Assembly (NCBI GenBank): GCA_963743875.1
Contig: CAVURM010000004.1
Location: 1 to 64,000, forward strand
Length of the DNA: 64,000 bases
DNA from: RHKX01 sp963743875
GTDB lineage: Bacteria; Actinomycetota; Thermoleophilia; Solirubrobacterales; 70-9
Reading direction: 5' to 3'
Shown here: in pieces, positions 55,733 through 64,000 of the stretch
Position numbering within the stretch: position 1 is the stretch's first letter
Layout: each line of letters starts with the position of its first letter
Translations under genes and position numbers: made by a program
The notes under the pieces: generated by a model
Database searches by the model: none
Seen by the model: only the letters and a program-made list of their open reading frames with translations
What the model was told of the DNA's origin: nothing

Positions 55733-58108
55733 CTACTTGACCTTGCCGACGCGCTTCGTCGTCGTGAAGCCAGCCGACTCGCCGTTGATGAAGACCTCGG
55801 TCCGGAGCTTCCTCAGGCCCTTGACGAACTTGACCTGCCTCTTGCCGTTCTTGCGCGTGACGATCTTCTTGTGCTTGAACAGCTTCCGCGCCTTGCTGGT
55901 CAGCTTCAGCCGCAGCGGGTCGTTCCTGCCGGCCTCGACGGTGATGTCCTTCCCCTTCGCGAGGACGACGCCCTTGCCCTTCTTCCCCTTCGCGGGTGCG
56001 CCCTTGAGCAGGACGTCGGCGCTGTCACAGCTGTAGTACGACCCGGGGTCGCAGCTCACCATGGTGTCCAGGCGGTCCCGCTTGATCTCGGGTTTTTCGA
56101 TCAGGTCGATCGGGCCCGTGATTGCCACCCCGTTGGCGTAGCCGGGTGCCAGCTCGACGCCGGGACGATCGGGGAGCACCTTCTCCGCCGGGTCCGTGAC
56201 GAGCCCGCCGAGCGCGCCGGGCGCCTCGAGGACCGGAACGCGGATATCGAGGTTGTCGATCACGGCGGGCTGCTGCCCGTTGGAAGGGCGGCCGTAGTTG
56301 GTGAGGAAGCCGCCCGGGGTCGCCTGGGCCGAATCACGCGGCAGCAGCTCGAGCCGCAACACGTGATCCTGCTCGACCTTCCAGCCGTTGGCGAACAGCT
56401 GGAAGACCTGGAAGCCGGAGTTCTCCGGTCGCCAGAGCCCACGGCTGACCAGCGTCTTGGTGGTCCCGTCGGGCGAGACGTCGACCAACCTCGCGGCGAT
56501 CTGGGAGTTGGTGCCCGGCAGGGTGATCTTCGCCACCACCGTGGTCGAACCCATCACCGTGTATCCGCCGGCCGGCGCGGGCGCCAGCTCGTAGTTGGCG
56601 GTTCCGGGTTCCTTGGCTCCGGCCACCGAGGTGCACGGGTTGCTGGAGGTGAGCGGGTTGAACGCCGCGCCCACGGCGGTGTCGCCGCCGGTCGCCTCGA
56701 CGGTCTGGGCGCCGCCTGAGTCCTGGAGGCGGATCTCGCCCGGTGCGATCGATGCCCAGTCGTCGGCCACGAACGGGCCGGCGCCGGGGTCTCCGTTGGG
56801 GCAGGTCTGGGTGTAGGTCGTCACCTCGGAATCGGGCGCCGTGCCGACGCCGCCGATGTAGAAGTCGATCCAGTCGTTCTCGAGATCCCGCAGAGCCGTC
56901 ACGACGTTGCTCTGGTTCTGGCCCCGGGCGTGCCCGAAGGAGCCGAAGAACAGCGACAGTGGCGAGTTCGGGTACTGGGCCCTCGTCCGGTTGTAGAAGC
57001 GGGTCGCCTCGTTGACCGGGAACAGGTCGTCGGTGAACCCGGAGCTGATCAGCAGCGGCGCCGGTGCCTGGCTGTGGTCGAAGCCGTAGGAGGAGTGATA
57101 CGCGTTGATCTCGTCCTTCATCGCCGTGATCGCCGGATCGTCGTCGTAGTTCTCGCCCGCGTCGAGAAGTGCCTTCCAGCCGTTGATGTCGGCGGTCGGA
57201 TCGGAGCCGATCGGTGCGTTGCGGCCCGAGGCGGCCAGTCCCTGGATGTAGGACTCCTTCATCACGCCGGTCCGACCGTAGTAGGAGGCATCTTCGATGT
57301 AGTCGATGTTGCTGCCGTTCGGGGCGAGCGCGTAGGTGAGCTCGGTCCAGGGAACGTTCGGGGTGGCCACCGCGAGGCTCATCGGAGTGTTGCCGGGGCT
57401 CTCCCAGGCGACGAGCGAGCCGTCGGGCATCATCATCCGGTTCTTGAGCGCGGCCAGCGCCATCGACATGCCGCCGCCGTAGGAGCCGCCAGTGGAGGCG
57501 ATCTTGTCCGGCTCGATCAGGCCCTCGTCGGCCAGCACGCCGAGGAAGGTCTGGGTGTCGCGGACCTCGTAGCGGGCGTCGATCAGACGCACGTAACCGT
57601 CCGCGCATCCGGTCGGATCGGCCGCCTGCGAAGCGGCGCTGTTGCAGGACTCGCCGAACCCACGCTGGGTGATCGAGTAGGCCGCGTAGCCCCTGTCGAG
57701 CCAGCGCTGCATGTTCTTGAAGCTGAACTTCGAGCCGCCGTAGCCGTGGAAGGAGCCGACCACGGGATACGGGCCGGCACCGAAGGTGCCCTCGTCGGGA
57801 AGGGCGAAGTTGATGTCGAGGGGGACGCCGTCCCAGGACTTGCTCGTGCTGCGGACCGCGGGGTCGCCGTTGGTCGGCTGGGTCGGGATGGCGGGGGTCG
57901 TGACCGCGTTGGTGCCGTCGCTTGCGCGGATCGTCCCGCACCAGGTCTGACCGAGTGAGTCCGTCACCTCGCCCGCACCGGAACCCTCGTTGGTGACGAC
58001 ACCACAGTCGATGTCCCCACCGAGGATGTCGGTCGGCGGCGCGGCGAACGCCGCCGGCGTCACCAGCAGCGAAATCAGAAAACCAACAACAAGCGCGATC
58101 TTGCGCAC
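55733..58108 (-). CDS. Secreted S15/CocE-type serine hydrolase
   Basis: A signal peptide (LVVGFLISLLVTPAAFA) is followed by an alpha/beta-hydrolase. The catalytic triad is likely Ser209 in TGGSYGGGMS, Asp360 in SSGFTDDLFP and His393 in GSFGHARGQ. A galactose-binding-like C-terminal domain follows (YTVMGSTTVVAKITLPGTNS), typical of the X-Pro dipeptidyl-peptidase S15 family. The last 100 residues are Lys/Arg-rich. Length (791 aa) is normal and the frame is intact. Confidence 0.88.
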   Translation of the reverse strand: MRKIALVVGFLISLLVTPAAFAAPPTDILGGDIDCGVVTNEGSGAGEVTDSLGQTWCGTIRASDGTNAVTTPAIPTQPTNGDPAVRSTSKSWDGVPLDINFALPDEGTFGAGPYPVVGSFHGYGGSKFSFKNMQRWLDRGYAAYSITQRGFGESCNSAASQAADPTGCADGYVRLIDARYEVRDTQTFLGVLADEGLIEPDKIASTGGSYGGGMSMALAALKNRMMMPDGSLVAWESPGNTPMSLAVATPNVPWTELTYALAPNGSNIDYIEDASYYGRTGVMKESYIQGLAASGRNAPIGSDPTADINGWKALLDAGENYDDDPAITAMKDEINAYHSSYGFDHSQAPAPLLISSGFTDDLFPVNEATRFYNRTRAQYPNSPLSLFFGSFGHARGQNQSNVVTALRDLENDWIDFYIGGVGTAPDSEVTTYTQTCPNGDPGAGPFVADDWASIAPGEIRLQDSGGAQTVEATGGDTAVGAAFNPLTSSNPCTSVAGAKEPGTANYELAPAPAGGYTVMGSTTVVAKITLPGTNSQIAARLVDVSPDGTTKTLVSRGLWRPENSGFQVFQLFANGWKVEQDHVLRLELLPRDSAQATPGGFLTNYGRPSNGQQPAVIDNLDIRVPVLEAPGALGGLVTDPAEKVLPDRPGVELAPGYANGVAITGPIDLIEKPEIKRDRLDTMVSCDPGSYYSCDSADVLLKGAPAKGKKGKGVVLAKGKDITVEAGRNDPLRLKLTSKARKLFKHKKIVTRKNGKRQVKFVKGLRKLRTEVFINGESAGFTTTKRVGKVK

Positions 58109-58205
58109 AGCGAAAATTCCTCTCCTCGAATGTAGGTCGGCCTGGACCCCGATTCCAGGCTCGCCAATCCTATTGAAGGAGGTCAGATCAAGTGCCGGTT
58201 GTTGA

Positions 58206-58258
58206 GGGGACGTGGGTCGCTCAGGTGTCGTACAGCGACCGAATTCCGACCCACGTCC
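58206..58258 (-). terminator. Hairpin with two alternative pairings
   Basis: In the minus-strand transcript GGGACGTGGGTCG (58258 to 58246) pairs with CGACCCACGTCCC (58218 to 58206). An internal GGTCGCT can pair instead with AGCGACC, which overlaps the second arm. It starts 15 bases after the HAD gene stop and lies upstream of the S15 hydrolase gene. Confidence 0.6.
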
Positions 58259-58273
58259 CGGAACCGTCCGTCG

Positions 58274-59092
58274 CTACCCCCGCGCCAGGGTCGTGACCAC
58301 GGCCTCGTAGACGCCGTCGCCCATCCGACCCTCGGTCACGGTCACGTTGTCGTAGTCGGTGATCGCTGCCCGCAGCGGCTCGTCCCGCTCGTAGCCGTTG
58401 GCCATGCAGAAGAAGCGCCCGACGTAGTCGGCGGTCCCGAGATCCTCGATCGAATCGCCGGCGGCGATGCACTCCTCGGGCAGGTAGCCGCGAGCCCGCA
58501 TGTGGGCGCCGACGGCCTTGCCCTTGCTCGCCCCGCCGGGAACCAGGTGATAGGCGTGGGTGACCTCGATCCCCTCCATCGGGCGGCCGATGGCCCCGTT
58601 GTCGAGGAAGCGCAGATCCCGGCCCGCTTCGCCCTGTTCGGCGATCAGCTCGTTGGCGTGGTCGACGCCGATCTTGCCGCGGAACAGCAGCGACAGCACC
58701 CGTCCCTCGTGCCACGGCGCGTGCCACTCCAGGCGCCCGGGGAACCGGTCGAAGAGCATGTCGGGGATGCCCGAGGAGATCATCCGGTCGGCGGGATTGC
58801 CACCCTCGTCGGGGACCCAGTCCTCGCCGGTCAGATAGGTGCGCTCGCGGTCGATGACCATCCCGCAGCCGGCCTCGTAGATGTAGGAGGTCTGGCCCAT
58901 CAGCCGCGAGTCCGAGAGCACCTGCGCCTCGCGCCGGCCCGACATGACCACGATCTCGACCCCGGCCCGGTGGCAGGCCTCGATCAGCAGCGCCTGGTTG
59001 CGCGAGAAGTTCCCCTCCGCGTCGGCGAACAGGGAGCCGAACTTCCCCAGCAGGGTTCCGTCGAGATCGGTGTAGAGGCAGCGCAGGGGCAC
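58274..59092 (-). CDS. HAD-IIB (Cof/SPP-like) sugar-phosphatase-type hydrolase
   Basis: The nucleophile motif is LYTDLDGTLLG, motif II is VVMSGRREAQ, and motif III/IV is PGGASKGKAVGAHM with AAGDSIEDLGTADY. This matches HAD subfamily IIB phosphatases such as sucrose- or mannosyl-phosphoglycerate phosphatases. GTG 59092 fits the start; the longer frame upstream runs antisense to other genes. Confidence 0.85.
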   Translation of the reverse strand: MPLRCLYTDLDGTLLGKFGSLFADAEGNFSRNQALLIEACHRAGVEIVVMSGRREAQVLSDSRLMGQTSYIYEAGCGMVIDRERTYLTGEDWVPDEGGNPADRMISSGIPDMLFDRFPGRLEWHAPWHEGRVLSLLFRGKIGVDHANELIAEQGEAGRDLRFLDNGAIGRPMEGIEVTHAYHLVPGGASKGKAVGAHMRARGYLPEECIAAGDSIEDLGTADYVGRFFCMANGYERDEPLRAAITDYDNVTVTEGRMGDGVYEAVVTTLARG

Positions 59093-59164
59093 CCGATGAG
59101 CGTATTGGGCGGGCTGACCCGGCGGCGACCCCGACCGCTGACGGCAAAGTGAAATAGTTGACCG

Positions 59165-59593
59165 ATGCTGACCAACCCCTTCACCGGCCAGACGATCACC
59201 TTCATCTCCGAGGCCGACGATGTCCTGGTCATGGAGAGCTCCTACAACGCCGGCGGTGCGCCCGCCCCCGCGCACCTGCATCCCGCCCAGGAGGAGGTCT
59301 TCCACGTCATCTCGGGCTCGGTGAGGGCGAGCGTCGACGGGGAGGTGCAGATCCTCACGGAGGGCGACGTGCTCGTGATCCCGGTCGGCACGCCGCATGA
59401 GTTCGGCGGTCACGCCGACGAGGCGGGCACCGTCCGTTGGGAGGTTCGGCCGCCGCTGCGCACCCGCGAGTTCTTCGAGGGGCTGTTCGGGTCGCTGAAC
59501 GAGATCGCCGACGCGCAGGCCGCCGGAACGGATCCACCTGATCCACCCAGCTTCGACGTCGCCGACTACGACGACGTCTTCCGGCTTCCGTAG
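59165..59593 (+). CDS. Cupin-domain protein
   Basis: This 142-aa protein has the cupin motifs PAHLHPAQEEVFHVISGSVR and PVGTPHEFGGH, with His and Glu metal ligands. The function is not predictable; single-domain cupins range from isomerases to storage-like proteins. It lies five bases before folP and may share its transcript. Confidence 0.85.
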   Translation: MLTNPFTGQTITFISEADDVLVMESSYNAGGAPAPAHLHPAQEEVFHVISGSVRASVDGEVQILTEGDVLVIPVGTPHEFGGHADEAGTVRWEVRPPLRTREFFEGLFGSLNEIADAQAAGTDPPDPPSFDVADYDDVFRLP

Positions 59594-59597
59594 CCGG

Positions 59598-60443
59598 ATG
59601 ACCGCCTGGCGACTCGCCGACCGCACGCTTGCCCTGGCCGGCCCGATCGGGGCCGGGATCGTCAACGTCACCGTCGACTCGATGTACGAGGGGGCGCGGA
59701 GCGGCACCTCCGAGCAGGCGGTCGCCGACGGCGGGCGCCTGGTCGAGCTCGGCTTCGAGATGATCGACGTCGGAGCCGTCGCCGCCCGCTCGGGTCCGCC
59801 GGTCGAGGCGGCGGACGAGATCGAACGGCTGATCCCCGCCGTCGCCGGCCTCGCCGCCGCGACCGACGTGCCGATCAGCGCCGACACGTTCGAGCCGGCG
59901 GTCGCACTGGCCGCGGCCGCCGCCGGCGCCGCCGTGATCAACGACATCGGGGGAGGGCCGGACCGGATGCTGGAGGCGGTGGCCGAAGCCGGCTGCGGAT
60001 ACGTCCTCATGCACATCGAGGGTCCGCCGCGGGTCGATCGCCCGACCCCGGTCTACGACGACGTCGTCGAGCGGCTGAAGCAGTTCTTCGGTGAGCGGAT
60101 CGAGCGGGCGATCGCACTCGGCATCGCCGAGGAGTCGATCGCGATCGACCCCGGCCTCGACTTCGACCTGACGACCGAGAACGATCTCGAGATCCTGCGG
60201 CGGCTCGAGGAGCTGCACTCGCTGGGCCGTCCGCTCTACGTCTCGCTCTCCCGCAAGGACTTCATCGGCGAGGTGCTGGCCGGCTCCTGGGAGCGCCGGC
60301 TGCCGGCGACCGAGCGCGGCAGCGGCACGATCGCCGCCGCCGCCCTCGCCGCGGCAAAGGGGGCGCAGGTCCATCGCCTGCACGATTTCGAGGCGCTCGA
60401 CGCGATCCGGGTCGCCGGGCGGATCGCCCGGATTCATGGCTAG
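59598..60443 (+). CDS. folP: Divergent dihydropteroate synthase
   Basis: A TIM-barrel protein of 281 aa with degenerate DHPS motifs: GIVNVTVDSMYEG for the usual GILNVTPDSFSDGG, DVGAVAARSGPP for the usual DIGGESTRPG, INDIGGG, MHIEGPP for MHMQGTP, DPGLDFDLTTENDLEILR and SLSRKDFIG. The enzyme joins p-aminobenzoate to pterin pyrophosphate in folate synthesis. Departures at two substrate loops leave open a related role. It overlaps the next gene by 8 bases. Confidence 0.8.
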   Translation: MTAWRLADRTLALAGPIGAGIVNVTVDSMYEGARSGTSEQAVADGGRLVELGFEMIDVGAVAARSGPPVEAADEIERLIPAVAGLAAATDVPISADTFEPAVALAAAAAGAAVINDIGGGPDRMLEAVAEAGCGYVLMHIEGPPRVDRPTPVYDDVVERLKQFFGERIERAIALGIAEESIAIDPGLDFDLTTENDLEILRRLEELHSLGRPLYVSLSRKDFIGEVLAGSWERRLPATERGSGTIAAAALAAAKGAQVHRLHDFEALDAIRVAGRIARIHG

Positions 60444-62784
60444 CTCAGCCGAGGACCTGCCCTGGGGCTCAGCCGTCGACGAGGCGTGGCGGGCGGCGAT
60501 CGACCCCGGTCGCGCGGACGGCCGCCTCGTCGCCGAGAGCGCCGAGCGGGAGCAGGAGGCGGCCGAGGTACCGCTGCCGAATCAGCTCGATCCAGGATTG
60601 AGGGCGGCGCTCGAGCGCAACGGGGTGACGACGCTGTACGCCCATCAGCTCGAGGCCCTGCGGGCGGCGGAGACCGAGAACGTGATCGTCACCAGCGGCA
60701 CCGCCTCGGGCAAGTCCCTGGCGTTCAACATGCCGGTGCTCGACGCGATCGCCCGCGATCCGAAGGTGCGTGCGCTCTACCTCTACCCGACCAAGGCCCT
60801 GGCGCAGGATCAGGCCCGCAAGCTCTCCGAGATCGCGCCGGGCGGGCTGCGGATGGCGATCTATGACGGCGACACCCCGCGGGAGGAGCGCTCGGCGATC
60901 CGGCGGCAGTCCAACCTGATCCTCAGCAACCCCGACATGCTGCACGTCGGGGTTCTGCCGCATCACCGAAATTGGGGAGACGTCTTCGCGAACCTCCGCT
61001 ACGTCGTCGTCGACGAGGCGCATGTCTATCGCGGGGTGTTCGGCTCTCATGTCGCCAACGTGCTGCGGCGGCTTCGCCGGGTCGCCGCCCTCTACGGCTC
61101 CGAGCCCCGATTCGTCCTCACCTCGGCGACGATCGCCAACCCGCTCGAGCTGGCCGAGCGACTCGTCGGCACGCCCTTTCATCTGGTTGATTCCGACGGT
61201 GCCCCCAAGGCCGGCCGCCGGATCGCGATCTGGAACCCGCCGCTGACCGACCGGGCGGCAGGCGCGCGACGCTCGGCGCTTTCGGAGGCCGCCGACATGC
61301 TCACCGATCTGCTGATCGCGGGGACCCGGACGATCTGTTTCGTCGGTAGCCGCCGCGGCGCCGAGCTGATCCACAAGTTCTGCCGTGACACGTTGATCGA
61401 CCGCGGACGTCGCGACCTGGCGGACGCGATCGCGCCGTACCGCGCCGGGTACACCCCCCAGCAGCGCCGCGAGATCGAGGCGCGACTGGCCTCCGGCGAG
61501 CTGCGGGCGGTCGTCGCGACCAACGCGCTCGAGCTCGGGATCGACATCGGCGAGCTCGATGCGGCGATCTGCGTCGGCTTCCCGGGGACGGTCGCCAGCC
61601 TGCGGCAGATGTGGGGCAGAGCGGGCCGCCGCCGTGACGGCCTCGCCGTCTATCTGGCCGGGATCGACGGCCTCGACCAGTTCTTCTGCCGCCACCCGAC
61701 GGAGTTCCTGACCCGCCCGGTGGAGGCCGCGATCCTCGACCATCGCAACGAGCGGATCCAGTCCGCGCACCTCGTCGCCGCGGCGTTCGAGTCACCGCTG
61801 GGCGGCGCCCGCGACGACGAGATCCTCGGCGACGGTTGGCGTCAGCGCGCCGACGCCCTGACGACCCACGGCTACCTCCGCCGCGGCCGCGGCGGCCTGC
61901 TCGCGGTTCGCGGCTCGGAGTATCCGGCGGGGGGGATCAGCCTGCGGTCGGCCTCGACCGATTCGGTGACCGTCGTCGACGCCGACTCCGGCGAGCTGCT
62001 CGGGACCGTGGAGGCGGAGCGGGCGTTCTCGACGGTTCACCCCGGCGCGGTCTACCTCCATCTCGGCCGCTCCTACGAGGTGCGCGAGCTCGACCTCGAC
62101 GGCCGGCGGGCGATCGTCAAGCCGTTCAACGGCGACTGGTACACCCAGCCCCGCCAGGAGACCGACATCTACATCGAGCGGATCGAGGCGAAGCGGGAGG
62201 CGCTCGGGGTCGAGCTGCATTTCGGCGTGGTGTCGGTCAGCGAGCACGTGATCGCCTTCCAGCGCAAGCGGGTCGGGGACGGGCATGCCGACGAGGCGTT
62301 CGACTTCGTCGCCCTGGACCTGCCCGAGCAGAGCTACGCGACGCAGGCGCTCTGGTACGTGCTCCCCGACGAGCTCGTCGGGCCCCAGGCGCTGCCGCCG
62401 GAGGCGATGCTCGGGGCCCTTCACGCCTCCGAGCACACCCAGATCGCCGTCTTGCCGCTGCTGGCGATGTGTGACCGCTGGGACATCGGCGGTCTCTCCA
62501 CGAACGTCCACATGCAGACCGGGCGGGCGACGATCTTCATCTACGACGGCCATCCCGGAGGCGTCGGAATCGCGCGCCGCGGCTACGAGGAGTTCGAGCG
62601 GCTCGTCGGTGACGCCTCCCGCCTGGTCGGGGAGTGTCCGTGCGAGGAGGGCTGCCCCTCCTGCGTGCAGAGCCCGAAGTGCGGGAATCTCAACGACCAC
62701 CTCCACAAGGGAGGGGCCATCGAGCTGATGACTCAGATGCTGAACCGCGGCGGCGGGCGCAGTCCCGACGGATCGAATACCTAG
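60436..62784 (+). CDS. MrfA/YprA-type DEAD-box-like helicase with C-terminal Cys cluster
   Basis: Walker A is VTSGTASGKSLAF, motif II is VVVDEAHVYRG, motif III is LTSATIANP, and later helicase motifs are VVATNALELGIDIGELDAAI and QMWGRAGRRRDGLAVY. The C-terminus is DUF1998 with CPCEEGCPSCVQSPKC, a four-Cys metal site. MrfA in Bacillus repairs mitomycin damage as a 3'-5' helicase. Length (782 aa) fits and the frame is intact. Confidence 0.92.
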   Translation: MASSAEDLPWGSAVDEAWRAAIDPGRADGRLVAESAEREQEAAEVPLPNQLDPGLRAALERNGVTTLYAHQLEALRAAETENVIVTSGTASGKSLAFNMPVLDAIARDPKVRALYLYPTKALAQDQARKLSEIAPGGLRMAIYDGDTPREERSAIRRQSNLILSNPDMLHVGVLPHHRNWGDVFANLRYVVVDEAHVYRGVFGSHVANVLRRLRRVAALYGSEPRFVLTSATIANPLELAERLVGTPFHLVDSDGAPKAGRRIAIWNPPLTDRAAGARRSALSEAADMLTDLLIAGTRTICFVGSRRGAELIHKFCRDTLIDRGRRDLADAIAPYRAGYTPQQRREIEARLASGELRAVVATNALELGIDIGELDAAICVGFPGTVASLRQMWGRAGRRRDGLAVYLAGIDGLDQFFCRHPTEFLTRPVEAAILDHRNERIQSAHLVAAAFESPLGGARDDEILGDGWRQRADALTTHGYLRRGRGGLLAVRGSEYPAGGISLRSASTDSVTVVDADSGELLGTVEAERAFSTVHPGAVYLHLGRSYEVRELDLDGRRAIVKPFNGDWYTQPRQETDIYIERIEAKREALGVELHFGVVSVSEHVIAFQRKRVGDGHADEAFDFVALDLPEQSYATQALWYVLPDELVGPQALPPEAMLGALHASEHTQIAVLPLLAMCDRWDIGGLSTNVHMQTGRATIFIYDGHPGGVGIARRGYEEFERLVGDASRLVGECPCEEGCPSCVQSPKCGNLNDHLHKGGAIELMTQMLNRGGGRSPDGSNT

Positions 62785-62793
62785 GCTTGCGAC

Positions 62794-63934
62794 TTGGACT
62801 CGCCGGGTTCGATCTTCATCCGCTTTCTCAAGTTCGGGCTGCTCGCGTGGGGAGGCCCGGCGGCGCAGATCGCGATGATCAAGAAGGAGTGCGTCGACGA
62901 GGAGGGCTGGGTCGACGAGGCGACGTTCAAGAAGACCCTGGCCGTCTACCAGGTGCTGCCCGGCCCGGAGGCCCACGAGCTCTGCGTCTTCTTCGGCCGG
63001 CTTCGCGGCGGCAAGCTCGGCGGCTTCATGGCGGGCCTCGGGTTCATGCTGCCCGGCTTCCTCCTGATGCTCGGCCTGTCGGTCCTCTACGTGGAGGCCG
63101 ATCTCGCGGGCAACCTCGACGAGGTCTTCTACGGCCTCAAGGCGGCGGTCGGCGCCATCGTCGCCCGGGCGCTGGTCCGGCTGAGCGGGACCTTCATCAC
63201 CGACGTTCCCGCTGGCCCTGCTGGCGATCGCCGGGTTCGCGCTGACCCTGTTCGCCGACGCCGGCTTCGTCCTCGTCCTGCTCGGCGCCGGGCTGCTCTA
63301 CGAGGTCTGGACCAACGCCCGGACCTGGGTCGGGCGGACCAGCTCGATCTCGTTCGGCCTGCCGGCCGTCCTGCTCTTCCTCGCCGGGGCGGTCACCGTC
63401 TCGCTGACCACGGAGATCTTCTGGGAGGGGCTGAAGGCGGGCCTCGTCACCTTCGGCGGCGCCTTCACGGTGATCCCCTTCCTGCACGACATCGCCGTCG
63501 TCGACAAGGGGTGGCTGACCGAGAGCCAGTTCGTCGACGGCCTCGCCATGGGCAGCGTCCTGCCGGCGCCGCTGATCATCTTCTCCACCTTCGTCGGCTA
63601 CATCGCCGGCGGCCTCGCCGGAGGGCTCGCGATGACGCTCGGCATCTTCATCCCCGCGTTCGTCCTGCCGATCTTCTTCCACCGCCAACTCGTCGCGATC
63701 GCGCAGAACGAGCGCCTCCACCCGTTTCTGTTGGGCGTCGCCGCGGGCGTCATCGGGCTGATCGCCGCGGTCACCGTCGACATCGTCGACACCGGCGTCG
63801 TCGACGGCTGGACCGCGGCCCTGGCGATCGGCGGCTTCCTGGCACTCAACCGCTGGCACGGCAAGCTGACGGTCCTCTACGTGGTGGTCGGCTGCGGCCT
63901 GATCGGCGGCCTGCTGCAACTGTGGGTGATCTGA
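62794..63934 (+). CDS. chrA: ChrA-family chromate transporter, one frameshift
   Basis: The N-terminal half has FLKFGLLAWGGPAAQIAMI and YQVLPGPEAHELCVFFG and the second half has GLVTFGGAFTVIPFLHDIAV and GSVLPAPLIIFSTFVGYIAG, the repeated CHR domains with GGPAAQ and PGPEA-type motifs. A one-base insertion near 63209 (GTTCCCGCTGG) separates them. TTG 62794 is the first suitable start. It exports chromate or takes up anions by proton-coupled exchange. The 63935-64000 end holds no gene. Confidence 0.88.
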
Positions 63935-64000
63935 GTATCGAGGCCTGCCCTCCTGCACTAGCCTTATCGCCGCCCGACCGGCAGGTGCAGGGCATCTGGC

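Overview
The window is high-GC bacterial DNA with dense gene packing, frequent 4-base start/stop overlaps, GTG/TTG starts and Asp/Glu/Arg/Ala-rich proteins. Gene content suggests an actinobacterium, most likely of the class Thermoleophilia (Solirubrobacterales-like). Pointers are an AbiEi/DUF559 fusion protein, a menaquinol bc complex with a subunit IV-cytochrome c fusion, a tandem AhbA/AhbB-like protein between hemB and hemL, and polyprenyl synthase with UbiE/MenG next to the bc genes. This placement is inference from gene content; no marker gene was tested.

Layout. 1-13 kb is an accessory region: the frame-broken tail of a phospholipase D-like protein, an HNH nuclease flanked by imperfect direct repeats, a TM0106-type RecB/Cas4-like nuclease overlapping an unknown gene, three PIN-type toxin-antitoxin loci, an orphan TacA-like antitoxin, a NERD-helicase, and repeat motifs that look like solo insertion-sequence ends. 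13-27 kb holds signalling and housekeeping genes: cyclopropane-fatty-acid synthase, an alkyltransferase-like repair protein, a prokaryotic pentameric ligand-gated channel, a large GAF-GGDEF-GAF-HD-GYP c-di-GMP protein, a sigma/XRE-like/ImmA-IrrE cassette, cold-shock protein, an AbiEi-DUF559 protein, thioesterase, a membrane diguanylate cyclase and a YmdB-like phosphodiesterase. 27-38 kb is metabolic: ABC exporter, heme synthesis (hemB, AhbAB-like, hemL), QcrABC-type menaquinol:cytochrome c reductase, MenG/UbiE and polyprenyl diphosphate synthase. 38-46 kb has dCTP deaminase, a GntR regulator, an exported copper cluster (beta-helix protein, two cupredoxins, a two-domain multicopper oxidase), TatA/TatC and tRNA-Lys(CTT). 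46-64 kb has a nucleotide-sugar dehydrogenase, a RibD-type reductase, sucCD, an aminotransferase, a DtxR regulator, a secreted S15-type peptidase, a divergent dihydropteroate synthase, an MrfA/YprA-type helicase and a ChrA transporter.

How genes work together. hemB, the AhbAB-like protein and hemL are chained by overlaps and feed tetrapyrrole supply beside the heme-requiring qcr genes. UbiE/MenG plus polyprenyl synthase would supply menaquinone to the same complex. The Rieske protein and the copper oxidase carry twin-arginine-like signals and tatAC lies directly downstream of the copper cluster.

Main caution. About 30 otherwise recognisable genes or gene segments are interrupted by single-base shifts, roughly three quarters of them +1 insertions, with up to five in one gene. 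These are probably read or assembly errors, so many genes are annotated here across the shift. The left-end accessory genes show mostly one-base losses and may be genuinely decaying.
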